Positions 8,999-18,857 of a stretch of 64,000 nucleotides of DNA are shown one piece after another; position 1 is the first letter of the stretch, and every line of letters begins with the position of its first letter. The translations under genes were made by a program, and so were the position numbers. The notes beneath the pieces were generated by a model, which was not told where the DNA came from, searched no databases, and saw only the letters and a list, made by a program, of their open reading frames with translations. Origin of the DNA: Burkholderia sp. FERM BP-3421 (lineage in GTDB: Bacteria > Pseudomonadota > Gammaproteobacteria > Burkholderiales > Burkholderiaceae); the NCBI RefSeq assembly GCF_028657905.1, contig NZ_CP117782.1, forward strand, positions 1 through 64,000. The letters run 5' to 3'.

Positions 8999-9637
8999 TC
9001 AGGCGTCGGGCGCTGCCGTGTCGGCGTCGACCGCGGACGCGAGCCATGCCGCGTGTTCGCGGACATCGCGCGGCCAGCCGGCGATACAGGCGTCGAAGCG
9101 CGCCGCGTCGCGCGCGAACAGCGCGCGGGTGGCCTCTTCGAAGCCGGGCAGGTCGCCCGCGAGCGCCGACATGAAGTGATACGCGCGTTCCTGCTGCTGA
9201 CGTGCGCGGTCGCGTTCGCCGTGCTTGCGGCGGGCGTCGTCGACCATCTTGCGCAGCGCGACCGAGGCGCCGCCCGGCTGCGTCGCGAGCCATTCCCAGT
9301 GACGCGGCAGCAGCGTGACTTCGCGCGCGATCACGCCGAGCTTCGGCCGGCCGCGCCCGCGGGCGGCGGGCGCGGCGTCGGCGTCGTCGCTTGCCGACGC
9401 CGACGCGCCAGCGGGCGCCGGCGTGTCGGGATAGCGCGCCCGGATCGCCTCGTCCGGCCCACGCGTATCGACGTCGATCGAGCGGCCGGTGCGGTTGTCG
9501 AAAATCAGGATCGACGCATTGGCATCGCGATCGAGCGCGTGCCGGGTGGCGAGCGCGATGGCCTGCAACGAGCCCGAGGCGAGACGCCGGTGGCCCGCGA
9601 AGCTCGTGTAGGCGGGAAAGGCGGAATGAGAAGTCAT
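8999..9637 (-). CDS. DUF2239 family protein
   Basis: This roughly 212-residue protein of unknown function belongs to the family defined by DUF2239. It begins with YTSFAGHRRLASGSLQAIAL, followed by LIFDNRTGRSIDVD, then a Ala/Ser/Asp-rich linker, GRGRPKLGVIAREVTLLPRHWEWLATQPGGASVALRKMVDDARR, and a C-terminal helical part with HFMSALAGDLPGFEEATRALF. The central GRGRPKLGVIAREVTLLPRH segment is basic and resembles nucleic-acid or repressor-like small domains, but this is inference. A GTG nine bases upstream (9646) is an alternative start. Its promoter is embedded between two palindromes, so expression is probably tightly repressed by an unidentified regulator. Confidence 0.82.
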   Translation of the reverse strand: MTSHSAFPAYTSFAGHRRLASGSLQAIALATRHALDRDANASILIFDNRTGRSIDVDTRGPDEAIRARYPDTPAPAGASASASDDADAAPAARGRGRPKLGVIAREVTLLPRHWEWLATQPGGASVALRKMVDDARRKHGERDRARQQQERAYHFMSALAGDLPGFEEATRALFARDAARFDACIAGWPRDVREHAAWLASAVDADTAAPDA

Positions 9638-9662
9638 GACGGACACCGAGGAACAGGATGGT

Positions 9663-9688
9663 TCGAATAATACCCGGGTATTATTCGA
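9663..9688 (-). promoter_or_regulatory. perfect 26-bp palindromic operator
   Basis: The core aataatacccgggtattatt (9666-9685) is extended by tcg and cga on its two sides to a perfect 26-bp palindrome. It covers the -10 hexamer and most of the spacer of the DUF2239 promoter, which is where a repressor would block RNA polymerase. The cognate factor is unknown. Confidence 0.75.
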
Positions 9689-9695
9689 GGTGCAA
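9667..9695 (-). promoter_or_regulatory. sigma-70 promoter of the DUF2239 gene
   Basis: On the minus strand TTGCAC (9695-9690) and TATTAT (9672-9667) are separated by exactly 17 bp. Transcription would start near 9660, giving a leader of about 25 bases. The two palindromes overlap and flank these elements. Confidence 0.7.
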
Positions 9696-9713
9696 TATTA
9701 CCCGGGTATTATT
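9694..9713 (-). promoter_or_regulatory. second, near-perfect palindromic operator
   Basis: The sequence aatattacccgggtattatt repeats the first palindrome with one mismatch between its arms. The two centres are 28 bp apart, and this copy abuts the -35 element on its upstream side. Paired sites suggest cooperative binding. Confidence 0.7.
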
Positions 9714-9726
9714 TTGAGGGGGCGCG

Positions 9727-12700
9727 TCATGCATGCCGCGCGGGCGGCGGGGTGAACAGCGGCTGCAACTCGGGGGCGAGCGATCTCAGCAATTGCACCG
9801 CGAGCGCGCTCGTGAAGTCGTAGCGCGCCGCGTAGGGCTCGTGGGCATACGCGGTCAGCACGCCGAAGAAGCGCTCGCCGATCGCGAACACGAAGGTGGC
9901 GCTGCGGTTGACCTTGCGCGATTCGACGAGGCGCGCGCCCGGCGCATAGACGTTGAAGCGCTGGTCGCCGGTGCCGGTCTTGCCGTAGATCTCGAAGGTC
10001 CTGCCGTCGGGCAGCGTGAGGCCGGAGGCGAGCCGCCGCGCGGTGCCGTCGAGCACCACGTCGCGCAGCATGCGCCGCACGACGGCGACGATCTCGGGCG
10101 GCAGCATCGTGCGAGGCTGCGCCGGCGCGCGCGCGAAGCGCGTTTCGTAGGGCGTGTCCGGCGCGAACGTGAGCTGCGTGATGCTTTGCGTCGGGGCGTC
10201 GTTGCCGCCGTTCGCGATCATCCCGATCAGGTGCGCGAGCGCATCGGGCTGGTCGCCGGACGCGCCGATCGCGGCCGCGAGCGACGGCGTGAGATGGGCG
10301 AACGGGTAGCCGTACGCGCGCCATTCGCGGCCGATCGCATCGTAGGCGCGCAGCTCGATCATGCGGCGGATGCGGCGGTCCTGGGTGGCGTGATAGCGGG
10401 TCTTGTAGAGCCACGAATAGGTGGTGCGCCGCACGTCGCTGCTGGCGCCCTCCACGTCGTCGAGGGTGGCGCCCGGATGCGCGCGCAGGTAGGCGAGCGT
10501 CCACAGCGCGAGCGGATGCACGCTCGCGATGTAGCCGCGATCGTTGAGGTTGAAGCGATCGACGCCGTACTTCGCGTACAGCGCGGCGAGCGCGTCGTCC
10601 GGCAGCGTCGCGGCCGGCGTGCCCTTGAGCGTCGCGCGCATCCAGGCGTCGAACCAGGCGGGCGGGCCGTCGGGCGCGACGCTGCGCAGCACCGTGGCGA
10701 TCTTCGGCGGCGATTTGCGCACGTTGCGCAGCATCGCGGCGAGCGCGTCGTCGTCGGTCCGGCCCGCGTAGCGCGTGTAGAAACGCTTCACGTAGACGCG
10801 GCTCTCGTCGTCGACGAAGCGGTCCAGGTAGCGCGCGCGGGCCGCGGGATCGTCGAGCCAGGCCGACGCGGGCCCGGAGGTTTCGATCATCTCGTAGTGG
10901 ACGATGTCGCGCATCAGCCGCACGAACACGAGGTTCACCGAATGCGTGAACGCGGCGTGCACGGTCAGGATCCGGCCGTTGTCGATCTTGTCGAAATTGG
11001 TGAACGCTTGCGCGCCGCCGCCCGTATAGAAGGTCTCGCCGGCGCTCGCCGAGTATTTGCGTTCGATGGCCGCGTCGAGCATGGCCGGCAGCGACGGGTC
11101 GCGCGCGCTGGCCAGGTAGGACAGCGCCCAGCGGGTCAGCGTATCCGACGGATCGGGCTTCAAGCCGGCGCGTTCGGCGGCGGACAGCGGGGCGTAGCGC
11201 GCATGCAGCGCCGCGATGATGCGCAGGTAGGTGACGAGGGTGCGCAGCTTCGCGGTGGAGCCGAGATTGAGGCGCGCGCCCTGGTTGATGTCGAACGGCT
11301 CGTTGACGCTGTCCGTCTGCACGCGCAGCAGGTTCGCGCCGCCGCGCCGTTCGTACAGCGTGAAGCTGTAGGTCAGGTGCGACGGATCGTCGGCGGGGCG
11401 CAGCATCTCGAAGCCGTAGAGGCCGGCCGCCTGCGCGCCCGCGCGCGTCGCGACGCCCGCGAGGCGCGCGGACACGGCCTGCTGCACGCGGTTGTCGAGC
11501 GTGTCGGTGGCGTCGAGGTCGAGCCGGTCGAGCGCGTAGAAACCGGGCGTCCCGAGCGCGTCGAGCAGATGCGCGCGCGCGGAGGTCACGGCCTTGCGCG
11601 TGACGAACGATTGGGCCGGCGCGCGCGCCGGCGCCGGACTGAGCGCGATCGACGCGCCGAGCGCCGCGTCGCGCAGGGCCGGCGTGATCACCTCGTTGGC
11701 GGCGAGCAGGCGCAGATAACTGTCGGTCAGGCGCTGCAGCGCCGGGAAGTCGCGCTGCAGGTAATAGGAGGGCGCGCGCTGAGCGATCAGCAGCGACAGC
11801 ACCTCGCGAAACGCGAGCGCCTGCGCGGCGAGCTGGTCGGGCGTCGCGGGCGCGGCGAGCAGGCGGTTGACCTCGTCGAAGTCGCGGTCGTACCACGCGG
11901 CGAGACCGTCGCCGATACCGATCACTTCGCCGAGGTGCGGACGGGCGGCGAGCGGCACCGCGTTCAGGTAGCGCGCGACGAGCGCCTCGCGCGCGGGCAG
12001 GGTTTGCGGCCCGTGCAGGTACGCGCGCAGCGACGCGGACGCGATCTGCCGCAGCTTCTCCGGCGGCGTCGCGGTGCGGCCGCCCGGCGAGTGACGGAAT
12101 TTCTCCAACTGGGTCGCGAGCGTGCTGCCGCCGGGCGTGGCCTGGTGCGGCATGACGAAACGCAGGCCCTGATCGGCGAGCGCGCGGCCGAAACGTCCCC
12201 AGTCGAGGGCGGGGTTGCGTTCAGGCGCGGCGGCGTCGAGCAGCGTGCGATCCTCGATATACAGCAGCGCGGCGACGACGACGGGCGGGATCGCGTCGAA
12301 CGACGGGTAGATCCGCGCGGGGTAGCGGGCCGTGTAGAGCGGTGCGCCCGTGGCGTCGCGCAGCGTGAGGCCGGTCTGGTCTTTTTCGTCGTAGGGGGGA
12401 AACAGGCCGGCGTCGGCGAGCGCGCGCATGCGGTCCGACTGCCGCGCCTGCGCCGTGACGATGAAGCCGCGCGATAGCAGGCGCTGCTCGATCGCGGGCA
12501 GCGCGGTGTAGCCGAGCCGCAGGTCGTAGGGGCCGTCGCCGGGGAAGCGGAGCGCGTTGCTCGGCCCGGCGCCGGGCTGATAGGCGAGCGTCTGGTCGTA
12601 GCGGGACAGGTAGCGCGCCTGCAGCCGCGAACTTTCGAGTTCGAGCTGACACAGCTTCGCGACGGCGGCGAGCGTGATGACGCTCAACGCCAGCAACCAC

Positions 12701-12768
12701 AACCAACGCTTCCGCATCGATGCAACACCGATCGAGCGGAGCGGAATCCGAACCAGCGGCCGATTCAT
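9727..12768 (-). CDS. bifunctional penicillin-binding protein (GT51 plus transpeptidase)
   Basis: This peptidoglycan synthase of about 1013 residues has one N-terminal membrane segment (residues 20-38). The glycosyltransferase domain carries Glu172 in LLYIEDR and GGSTLATQLEKF (213-224). These correspond to family motifs EDxxF and GGSTLxxQL, but the flanking residues are divergent (IEDRTLLD instead of EDxxFxxH). The transpeptidase domain has the Ser-x-x-Lys motif STAK at 504-507, SVN as S-x-N near residue 600, and GKTGTGDQRF near 930. The catalytic set is thus complete. The length and divergent motifs separate it from PBP1a/1b, and a specialised class A enzyme is likely. The ATG at 12768 was chosen because GGGAGATG lies upstream. 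It is transcribed toward the DUF2239 gene but separated from it by that gene's own promoter. Confidence 0.85.
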   Translation of the reverse strand: MNRPLVRIPLRSIGVASMRKRWLWLLALSVITLAAVAKLCQLELESSRLQARYLSRYDQTLAYQPGAGPSNALRFPGDGPYDLRLGYTALPAIEQRLLSRGFIVTAQARQSDRMRALADAGLFPPYDEKDQTGLTLRDATGAPLYTARYPARIYPSFDAIPPVVVAALLYIEDRTLLDAAAPERNPALDWGRFGRALADQGLRFVMPHQATPGGSTLATQLEKFRHSPGGRTATPPEKLRQIASASLRAYLHGPQTLPAREALVARYLNAVPLAARPHLGEVIGIGDGLAAWYDRDFDEVNRLLAAPATPDQLAAQALAFREVLSLLIAQRAPSYYLQRDFPALQRLTDSYLRLLAANEVITPALRDAALGASIALSPAPARAPAQSFVTRKAVTSARAHLLDALGTPGFYALDRLDLDATDTLDNRVQQAVSARLAGVATRAGAQAAGLYGFEMLRPADDPSHLTYSFTLYERRGGANLLRVQTDSVNEPFDINQGARLNLGSTAKLRTLVTYLRIIAALHARYAPLSAAERAGLKPDPSDTLTRWALSYLASARDPSLPAMLDAAIERKYSASAGETFYTGGGAQAFTNFDKIDNGRILTVHAAFTHSVNLVFVRLMRDIVHYEMIETSGPASAWLDDPAARARYLDRFVDDESRVYVKRFYTRYAGRTDDDALAAMLRNVRKSPPKIATVLRSVAPDGPPAWFDAWMRATLKGTPAATLPDDALAALYAKYGVDRFNLNDRGYIASVHPLALWTLAYLRAHPGATLDDVEGASSDVRRTTYSWLYKTRYHATQDRRIRRMIELRAYDAIGREWRAYGYPFAHLTPSLAAAIGASGDQPDALAHLIGMIANGGNDAPTQSITQLTFAPDTPYETRFARAPAQPRTMLPPEIVAVVRRMLRDVVLDGTARRLASGLTLPDGRTFEIYGKTGTGDQRFNVYAPGARLVESRKVNRSATFVFAIGERFFGVLTAYAHEPYAARYDFTSALAVQLLRSLAPELQPLFTPPPARHA

Positions 12769-13017
12769 GGCGGCATCTCCCGGCAGGGACCGGAGCGTGC
12801 CGGATCCTCTTTCGTAGTGTAGTCGCCAAACCGAAAATGCCACGGTCGGGAGTGACCCGGGGTTCATGAAGGCGTCGACGGTCGTGGGCGGGCTTGTGGA
12901 TGGCGCGCGCGGATTGGTACCATCGTCCGCTGTTGGTTCCGTTCATTTTTCGGCCGGTTGCCCGTGCGTTCGCGTCGGGCGCGCTGTTTGAGCCGGTTCG
13001 CCCAGCTTGCCAATCCG
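12769..13017. other. divergent intergenic region
   Basis: This 249-bp gap lies between the penicillin-binding protein and a small exported protein. I see no clear promoter hexamers, repeat or RNA gene. Confidence 0.35.
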
Positions 13018-13608
13018 ATGCACTATTTCACCCGAACCCTGATGTGCGCCCTTGCCTGCGTGACGTGCACGCCGGCGAGCCGGGCGGACGTCCCGTTCAC
13101 CGACGCGCAACTGACGCCGCAGGCGGCGCTGATTCATATGAAGGCTGTCGACTATTGCGGGAAAGGCGCGGCTGACGATCGCGTGGCCTGCGAAAACGAT
13201 TTCATCACCATGGCCAGCCAGATACTCGCGACGCAGCCCGGCATCGCGCCGCCCGGCGCACGCGCGGCGGACCACGCGGCGGCCGTCGCGGACGCCGCGC
13301 GTCGCCGCCTGCCTGCCGCCGAGCGCCTCGCCTCGCTCGCGCCGGCCGACAGCCCGGACCCCGGCCGGGATCCGGCGGCGCAGATGATCGGCTTGTCACG
13401 CGCGTGCGAGAAGCTGTTCCCGGAGACGGCCGCGCAGGCGAACGCGCAGCGGCTCGCCGCGCTCGAGGCGCAGAGCCCCGAGATCCATCGCGAGGCGGTC
13501 GCGCTGGAAGCGGACCGGTCGGTGGCGGCGCGCCGCCGGATCCACGCGGCCGAAGCCCAGTTCGGGTGGGATGGTCAGCTCGCCAAGCTCGTCTGCACGC
13601 TGTCCTGA
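13018..13608 (+). CDS. small exported hypothetical protein
   Basis: This 196-residue protein starts MHYFTRTLMCALACVTCTPASRADVP, a plausible signal peptide with cleavage after SRA (about residue 23). The mature part is Ala-rich and helical. Cys residues in DYCGKG, VACEND, SRACEKLF and KLVCTLS could form two disulfides in the periplasm. The C-terminal half contains long charged helices (AALEAQSPEIHREAVALEADR). The reading frame extends 60 bases further upstream, but the ATG at 13018 places the signal peptide at the N terminus. I do not recognise a named family and nothing in the neighbourhood suggests a role. Confidence 0.6.
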   Translation: MHYFTRTLMCALACVTCTPASRADVPFTDAQLTPQAALIHMKAVDYCGKGAADDRVACENDFITMASQILATQPGIAPPGARAADHAAAVADAARRRLPAAERLASLAPADSPDPGRDPAAQMIGLSRACEKLFPETAAQANAQRLAALEAQSPEIHREAVALEADRSVAARRRIHAAEAQFGWDGQLAKLVCTLS

Positions 13609-13789
13609 GGCCGCGGCCCCCCGGTCTCGCGGGGGCGGCTCAGGGTGCGGGAACCTGCTCATCGGATCCGACCCTTGCAACTGTTACACTTTCCGCACTG
13701 CGGCATCGGTGCGTCGAAATCGCCAGAAAGCCCGCCGGGCGGGGCATTGAGCGAGATCAGGCCGATCGGGGAAGGATCCTGGGGCGGTT

Positions 13790-13819
13790 CTTGAATTTGT
13801 CAAAACCCGTCCATATAAT
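13790..13819 (+). promoter_or_regulatory. groESL promoter (sigma-70 with overlapping sigma-32-like elements)
   Basis: TTGAAT (13791-13796) and TATAAT (13814-13819) are 17 bp apart, a near-ideal sigma-70 promoter. CTTGAA at 13790 with CCATAT at 13811 also resembles an RpoH promoter, though less well. The CIRCE operator begins at the last base of the -10 element. Confidence 0.8.
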
Positions 13820-13845
13820 TAGCACTCGCTGCACTAGAGTGCTAA
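13819..13845 (+). promoter_or_regulatory. CIRCE operator for HrcA
   Basis: The sequence TTAGCACTC, nine bases, GAGTGCTAA is a perfect match to the CIRCE inverted repeat. The repressor HrcA binds it and releases it on heat shock, when GroEL is titrated by unfolded protein. It overlaps the start of transcription and so would block initiation; transcribed copies also affect mRNA stability in other bacteria. Confidence 0.97.
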
Positions 13846-13918
13846 CAATTCTCTGCCGGGCTTCCGGCCCGGCAGATTCCCTCAGCGTTCTTCAGTCTCA
13901 ATCAAGAGAGGAGTGAGT

Positions 13919-14212
13919 ATGAACCTTCGTCCTTTGCACGATCGCGTGATCGTCAAGCGTCTGGATCAGGAAACCAAGACCGCGTCGGGCATCGTGATCC
14001 CCGAAGCCGCTGCAGAAAAGCCGGATCAAGGTGAAATCCTGGCCGTCGGCCCGGGCAAGCGCGACGACAAGGGCGCGCAGATCGCGCTCGACGTGAAGGT
14101 CGGCGATCGCATCCTGTTCGGCAAGTACGCTGGCCAGACCGTCAAGGTCGACGGTCAGGAACTGCTCGTGATGCGCGAAGAAGACATCATGGCCGTGGTC
14201 AACGCTAAGTAA
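13919..14212 (+). CDS. groS: GroES co-chaperonin
   Basis: This 97-residue protein forms the heptameric lid of the GroEL folding chamber. It begins MNLRPLHDRVIVKRLDQETK and contains the mobile loop around KTASGIVIPEAAAEKPDQGE, both family signatures, and has the exact usual length. A GTG six bases upstream is in frame, but the ATG at 13919 is right: AGAGGAG sits at the proper distance and the canonical protein starts here. It is the first gene of the groS-groL operon under CIRCE control. The gap to groL is 47 bp. Confidence 0.98.
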   Translation: MNLRPLHDRVIVKRLDQETKTASGIVIPEAAAEKPDQGEILAVGPGKRDDKGAQIALDVKVGDRILFGKYAGQTVKVDGQELLVMREEDIMAVVNAK

Positions 14213-14259
14213 GCGTTCGCCAACGTACCCATTCTCAAAGAATCCCAAGGAGTTAGAAG

Positions 14260-15900
<1,641 letters not shown>

Positions 15901-15954
15901 TCGGCGTTACGCCGCTTGCATTGAGGAACGCGCGGCGACGCGCGTTCACCCAAT

Positions 15955-15982
15955 AAAAAACCCGCAGCGATGCGGGTTTTTT
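15955..15982. terminator. bidirectional intrinsic terminator between groL and thiD
   Basis: AAAAAACCCGCA, a four-base loop GCGA, and TGCGGGTTTTTT form a perfect hairpin with A and T tracts on its two sides. It serves groL from the left and thiD from the right. Confidence 0.95.
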
Positions 15983-16039
15983 ATTGGGGCCGACGGATCG
16001 TGCACCGCGCCGGCGGCCGGGGCGGGCGCGCCGCCGCGT

Positions 16040-16909
16040 TCAGCCCGGCGCGCTCTTGCCGGCCGCGGTCGGCCGGGTGGCGGCGGGTTGCAGCAGCGCT
16101 TCGTCCTCGTTGCTGCGCGCCCAGAAGAAGCGATCCGGCAGATACGCGCCCATGCCGGGACGGAACGCGTCGCGCGTGGCCTGATACAGGTACTCCTGCG
16201 CCTCGCGCACCGCCTCGGGCGGTTCCTGCCCGTTCGCGAGCAGCGCGGCGATCGCCGCGCCGAGCGTATCGGTGACGCCCATCAACCGGTGCGGCGTGCG
16301 CTCCCACAGATCCTGCCGGATCTGGCCTTCCTCGCCGTACAGCGTGTTGACGAGGCGGTGCGAGCCGGTCTCGGTCGCCAGGATGTATTCGCAACCCTGC
16401 GCCAGCAGGTGCGAGATCGCGGCGTCGAGATTCGGCGCTTCGGCGTCGCCGTCCGGCTGCGCGAGCGCGATCAGCGTCGCGTGGTCGGCGACGAGCAGCG
16501 TGGTCTGCGGCGCGAGCAGGTCGGCGATCGATTCGCGCAGGTCGTCGGCCGCGAGCACGTGCTCGTCGTCGAGCGTGAAATCCGGCGCGAGTACGAGCGG
16601 CACGCCGTCGTAGTCGGCGACCACCTCGGCGATCGCGCTCACGACTTCCGCGCGGGTCGCGGCGCCGATCTTGAACGCGGCCACCGGCATGTCTTCGAGC
16701 AGCATGCGCGCCTGCGCGGCGACGGTGTCGGGATCGAGCCCGGTCACTTCGTCGCAGGCGGCGGAATCGCGCACGGTATAGCCCGTCAGGACCGACACGC
16801 CGTGGCAACCCATGCTCGCCAGCGTCAGCAGGTCGGCCTGCAGGCCGGAGCCGCCAGTCGGATCGGACAAGCCGAAGGAGAGGACGATCGGGGGGGCATT
16901 GCTGGACAT
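16040..16909 (-). CDS. thiD: hydroxymethylpyrimidine/phosphomethylpyrimidine kinase
   Basis: This 289-residue ribokinase-fold enzyme phosphorylates HMP and HMP-P during thiamine synthesis. The N terminus reads PPIVLSFGLSDPTGGSGLQADLLTLASMGCHG, where SDPTGGSGLQAD is the ThiD substrate loop. The later segment HRLMGVTDTLGAAIAALLANG holds the anion-hole GxGD-like motif in the form TDTLGA: the usual Gly-Thr-Gly-Cys/Asp is altered, but the shape is kept. The ATG at 16909 fits the conserved start better than the longer frame. It stands alone between groL and rubredoxin, and no THI riboswitch is visible upstream. Confidence 0.88.
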   Translation of the reverse strand: MSSNAPPIVLSFGLSDPTGGSGLQADLLTLASMGCHGVSVLTGYTVRDSAACDEVTGLDPDTVAAQARMLLEDMPVAAFKIGAATRAEVVSAIAEVVADYDGVPLVLAPDFTLDDEHVLAADDLRESIADLLAPQTTLLVADHATLIALAQPDGDAEAPNLDAAISHLLAQGCEYILATETGSHRLVNTLYGEEGQIRQDLWERTPHRLMGVTDTLGAAIAALLANGQEPPEAVREAQEYLYQATRDAFRPGMGAYLPDRFFWARSNEDEALLQPAATRPTAAGKSAPG

Positions 16910-17131
16910 GGAAAAATGGGGCAAGAAAAAACGGACAGGCAGGACAACGGCGGGACGCACCAAGCATGGGCATCCTGTCGGCATTATGCGGCCGAATCAG
17001 GCGGGCCGACCGGGTTTTTTTATCGCACCGCAACGAAGCGCCGCGCGTCGAGGCGGATTGCTAGGCAGTCCGGCCCCGACACGGTACCATCATGGCTCTC
17101 AAATCAACGGACTTTCCTTACACGGCTTAAG

Positions 17132-17302
17132 ATGGAATATAAAAGCTGGATGTGCCTGATCTGCGGTTGGATTTACGACGAAGAGGCAGGCTTGCCGGAC
17201 GAGGGCATTGCCCCGGGCACACGCTGGGAAGACGTTCCCATCAATTGGACCTGCCCGGAATGCGGCGCGCGCAAGGAAGACTTCGAGATGGTGCAGATCT
17301 GA
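17132..17302 (+). CDS. rubA: rubredoxin
   Basis: This 56-residue iron protein carries single electrons. Four Cys in two CxxCG-like knuckles, MCLICGWIYDEEAG and TCPECGARKEDF, bind one Fe. Aromatic residues (Trp, Tyr) around the site match the family. The gene is far too short to be noise given these motifs. No strong ribosome site is seen before the ATG. It is followed after 116 bp by the FimL/ChpA-like gene in the same direction. In alkane-degrading bacteria rubredoxin serves AlkB, but no alkane gene is near, so the electron partner is unknown. Confidence 0.95.
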   Translation: MEYKSWMCLICGWIYDEEAGLPDEGIAPGTRWEDVPINWTCPECGARKEDFEMVQI

Positions 17303-17418
17303 CCGTCTTGCGCCGGTGTCCGTGGTGGGCGCCGGCAGCCCGTGCGCGACGCGCGTCAGGAAGGGGTCGACCGCGCGTCACGCGATGATCCGGCTTGCCG
17401 GGAGGTGAAAGCGCGCGC

Positions 17419-18732
17419 ATGAGTTCCGATCCGATCACGCAAGCGGTGCTTGAAGCCCTGCCCAATCCGCGGGGGGGCGCAGTGCGCGTAGCGGAAGCCG
17501 CGCTGCGCGAGGCGGCCGACGCCTTCGAGCGCGAGTCGTCGCCGGCGGCGCCGCTTGGCGTCGCGGCGGCGGCGCTGCGCGATGCGGGCTGGCTGGCCGC
17601 GCACCGCTTCGTGGTCGCGCTGTCGCACGCCGCGCCGTTCGCGGCCGCCGACGTATCGCCGATGGCGTTCCATGCGGCGCTGCGCGCGTTCCGGCTCGCG
17701 GTGGCGCGCCACAATCTGCGCGAGCTGGCCTGCTCGCCAGTCCTGTTCGAGCACTATCACGCGCTGCGCACCCAGGTCGCGCGCGACCTGCGCACCGACA
17801 CGCCGCACGACGCGCTCGCGCTCGCCGGGCGGCCGGTGCCGCCCGCCACGCTTCACACCTTGCCGGACCACGCGTTCCTGCATGTCCGGGCCCGCTTCGA
17901 GCAGGCGTTGCTGGCCGTGCTGCGCGCGCCGCAGGCGCCGCCCGACGCAGCCCTGGACGAGATCGCCGCCTGCGCGGCGGCGCTGTCCGGTCCGCTCCCC
18001 TATGACTATTGGCGTCTCGCGGGCGCGTGCGCGCACGCGCTGCGGGTGAGCGGCGCGGCCGAGCTGAAGCGCTTTCTCGCGCGCTGCAACCTGCTGCTGG
18101 GCGAGCAGGCGCGCGGCCTGCGCGTGGCATCGCCCGTGCTGGTGCGCGAGACGCTCGCGCTGATATGGCGCGATTACGCGCTTTACGGCGCTGCGGCGGA
18201 GGATGCCGACGACGTCGAGCTGCTGCGTGACTACGGCCTGACGGTCGACTGGCATGTGGCGGCCACGCAGGCGTCCGAGACGCTGTGGGAAGCGGACGCC
18301 GCGCGGGCGGAGCGCGCCGCGCTGGAGGACGCGCCGACCCGCGAGCTGGGCGTCGTGACCGTCAATGCGTACGCCTACGAGGATTTCCTGCAGACGGCCG
18401 ATGCGTCGATGGCCGAGCTGGCGGGCGAGATCCGCGCGGCGGATGCCGGGACCGCGCTGCGCGCGGCCGATGCCGCCTACCGGGTCGGTGCGGCGGCGGG
18501 CGCGCTCGGGCTCGGCCATCTCGCGCTGCTCGCCGACGCGCTCGGTCTCGCCTGGCGGCGGCGCGCGCTCGCGGGCCCGCCCGACGCGGCCGGCGCGGCG
18601 GTGGTCGCGCGCGCGGCCGAGGCGCTGCGGGCGGCGCTGCACAAGATCGCGGCGGGCGTCGCGCCGAGCGGCCTGTCGACGGTGTGCTGGTCGCTCGCCG
18701 ACCTGCTCGCGCGCCCGCCCGCGCAGGCCTGA
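17419..18732 (+). CDS. FimL/ChpA N-terminus-like scaffold protein with degenerate Hpt
   Basis: This 437-residue Ala-rich, largely helical cytosolic protein has no membrane segment or signal peptide. The central part (LARCNLLLGEQARGLRVASPVLVRETLALIWRDYALYG) resembles the non-catalytic N-terminal region of ChpA/PilL and the FimL scaffold of type IV pilus chemosensory systems. Near the C terminus, ADAAYRVGAAAGALGLGHLALLADAL aligns with the Hpt helix HxLKGxAxxLGLxxLAxLxxxLE. However, the phosphorylatable His is replaced by Tyr/Arg, so phosphotransfer is not expected. The ATG at 17419 is preceded by GGGAGGTG. Its place beside rubredoxin fits Burkholderia pil gene neighbourhoods, though no pil gene is in the window. 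The family call is tentative. Confidence 0.5.
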   Translation: MSSDPITQAVLEALPNPRGGAVRVAEAALREAADAFERESSPAAPLGVAAAALRDAGWLAAHRFVVALSHAAPFAAADVSPMAFHAALRAFRLAVARHNLRELACSPVLFEHYHALRTQVARDLRTDTPHDALALAGRPVPPATLHTLPDHAFLHVRARFEQALLAVLRAPQAPPDAALDEIAACAAALSGPLPYDYWRLAGACAHALRVSGAAELKRFLARCNLLLGEQARGLRVASPVLVRETLALIWRDYALYGAAAEDADDVELLRDYGLTVDWHVAATQASETLWEADAARAERAALEDAPTRELGVVTVNAYAYEDFLQTADASMAELAGEIRAADAGTALRAADAAYRVGAAAGALGLGHLALLADALGLAWRRRALAGPPDAAGAAVVARAAEALRAALHKIAAGVAPSGLSTVCWSLADLLARPPAQA

Positions 18733-18857
18733 CGGGTCGCTTCGCGCGTCGCGCGAAGCGACGCCGGTCCGACTCGAACGCGTGATAGAGTGCAACGTAC
18801 TCTGCCATCTTGACCCGTGGCGCCGCCGCGCCGCGAGTCTTTGCTAAAATTCAAACC

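Noticed and set aside
9698..11896. Arg-rich 732-residue frame inside the penicillin-binding protein gene
   Set aside because: It is a shifted frame of the same DNA; composition is extreme and catalytic motifs occur only in the other frame.
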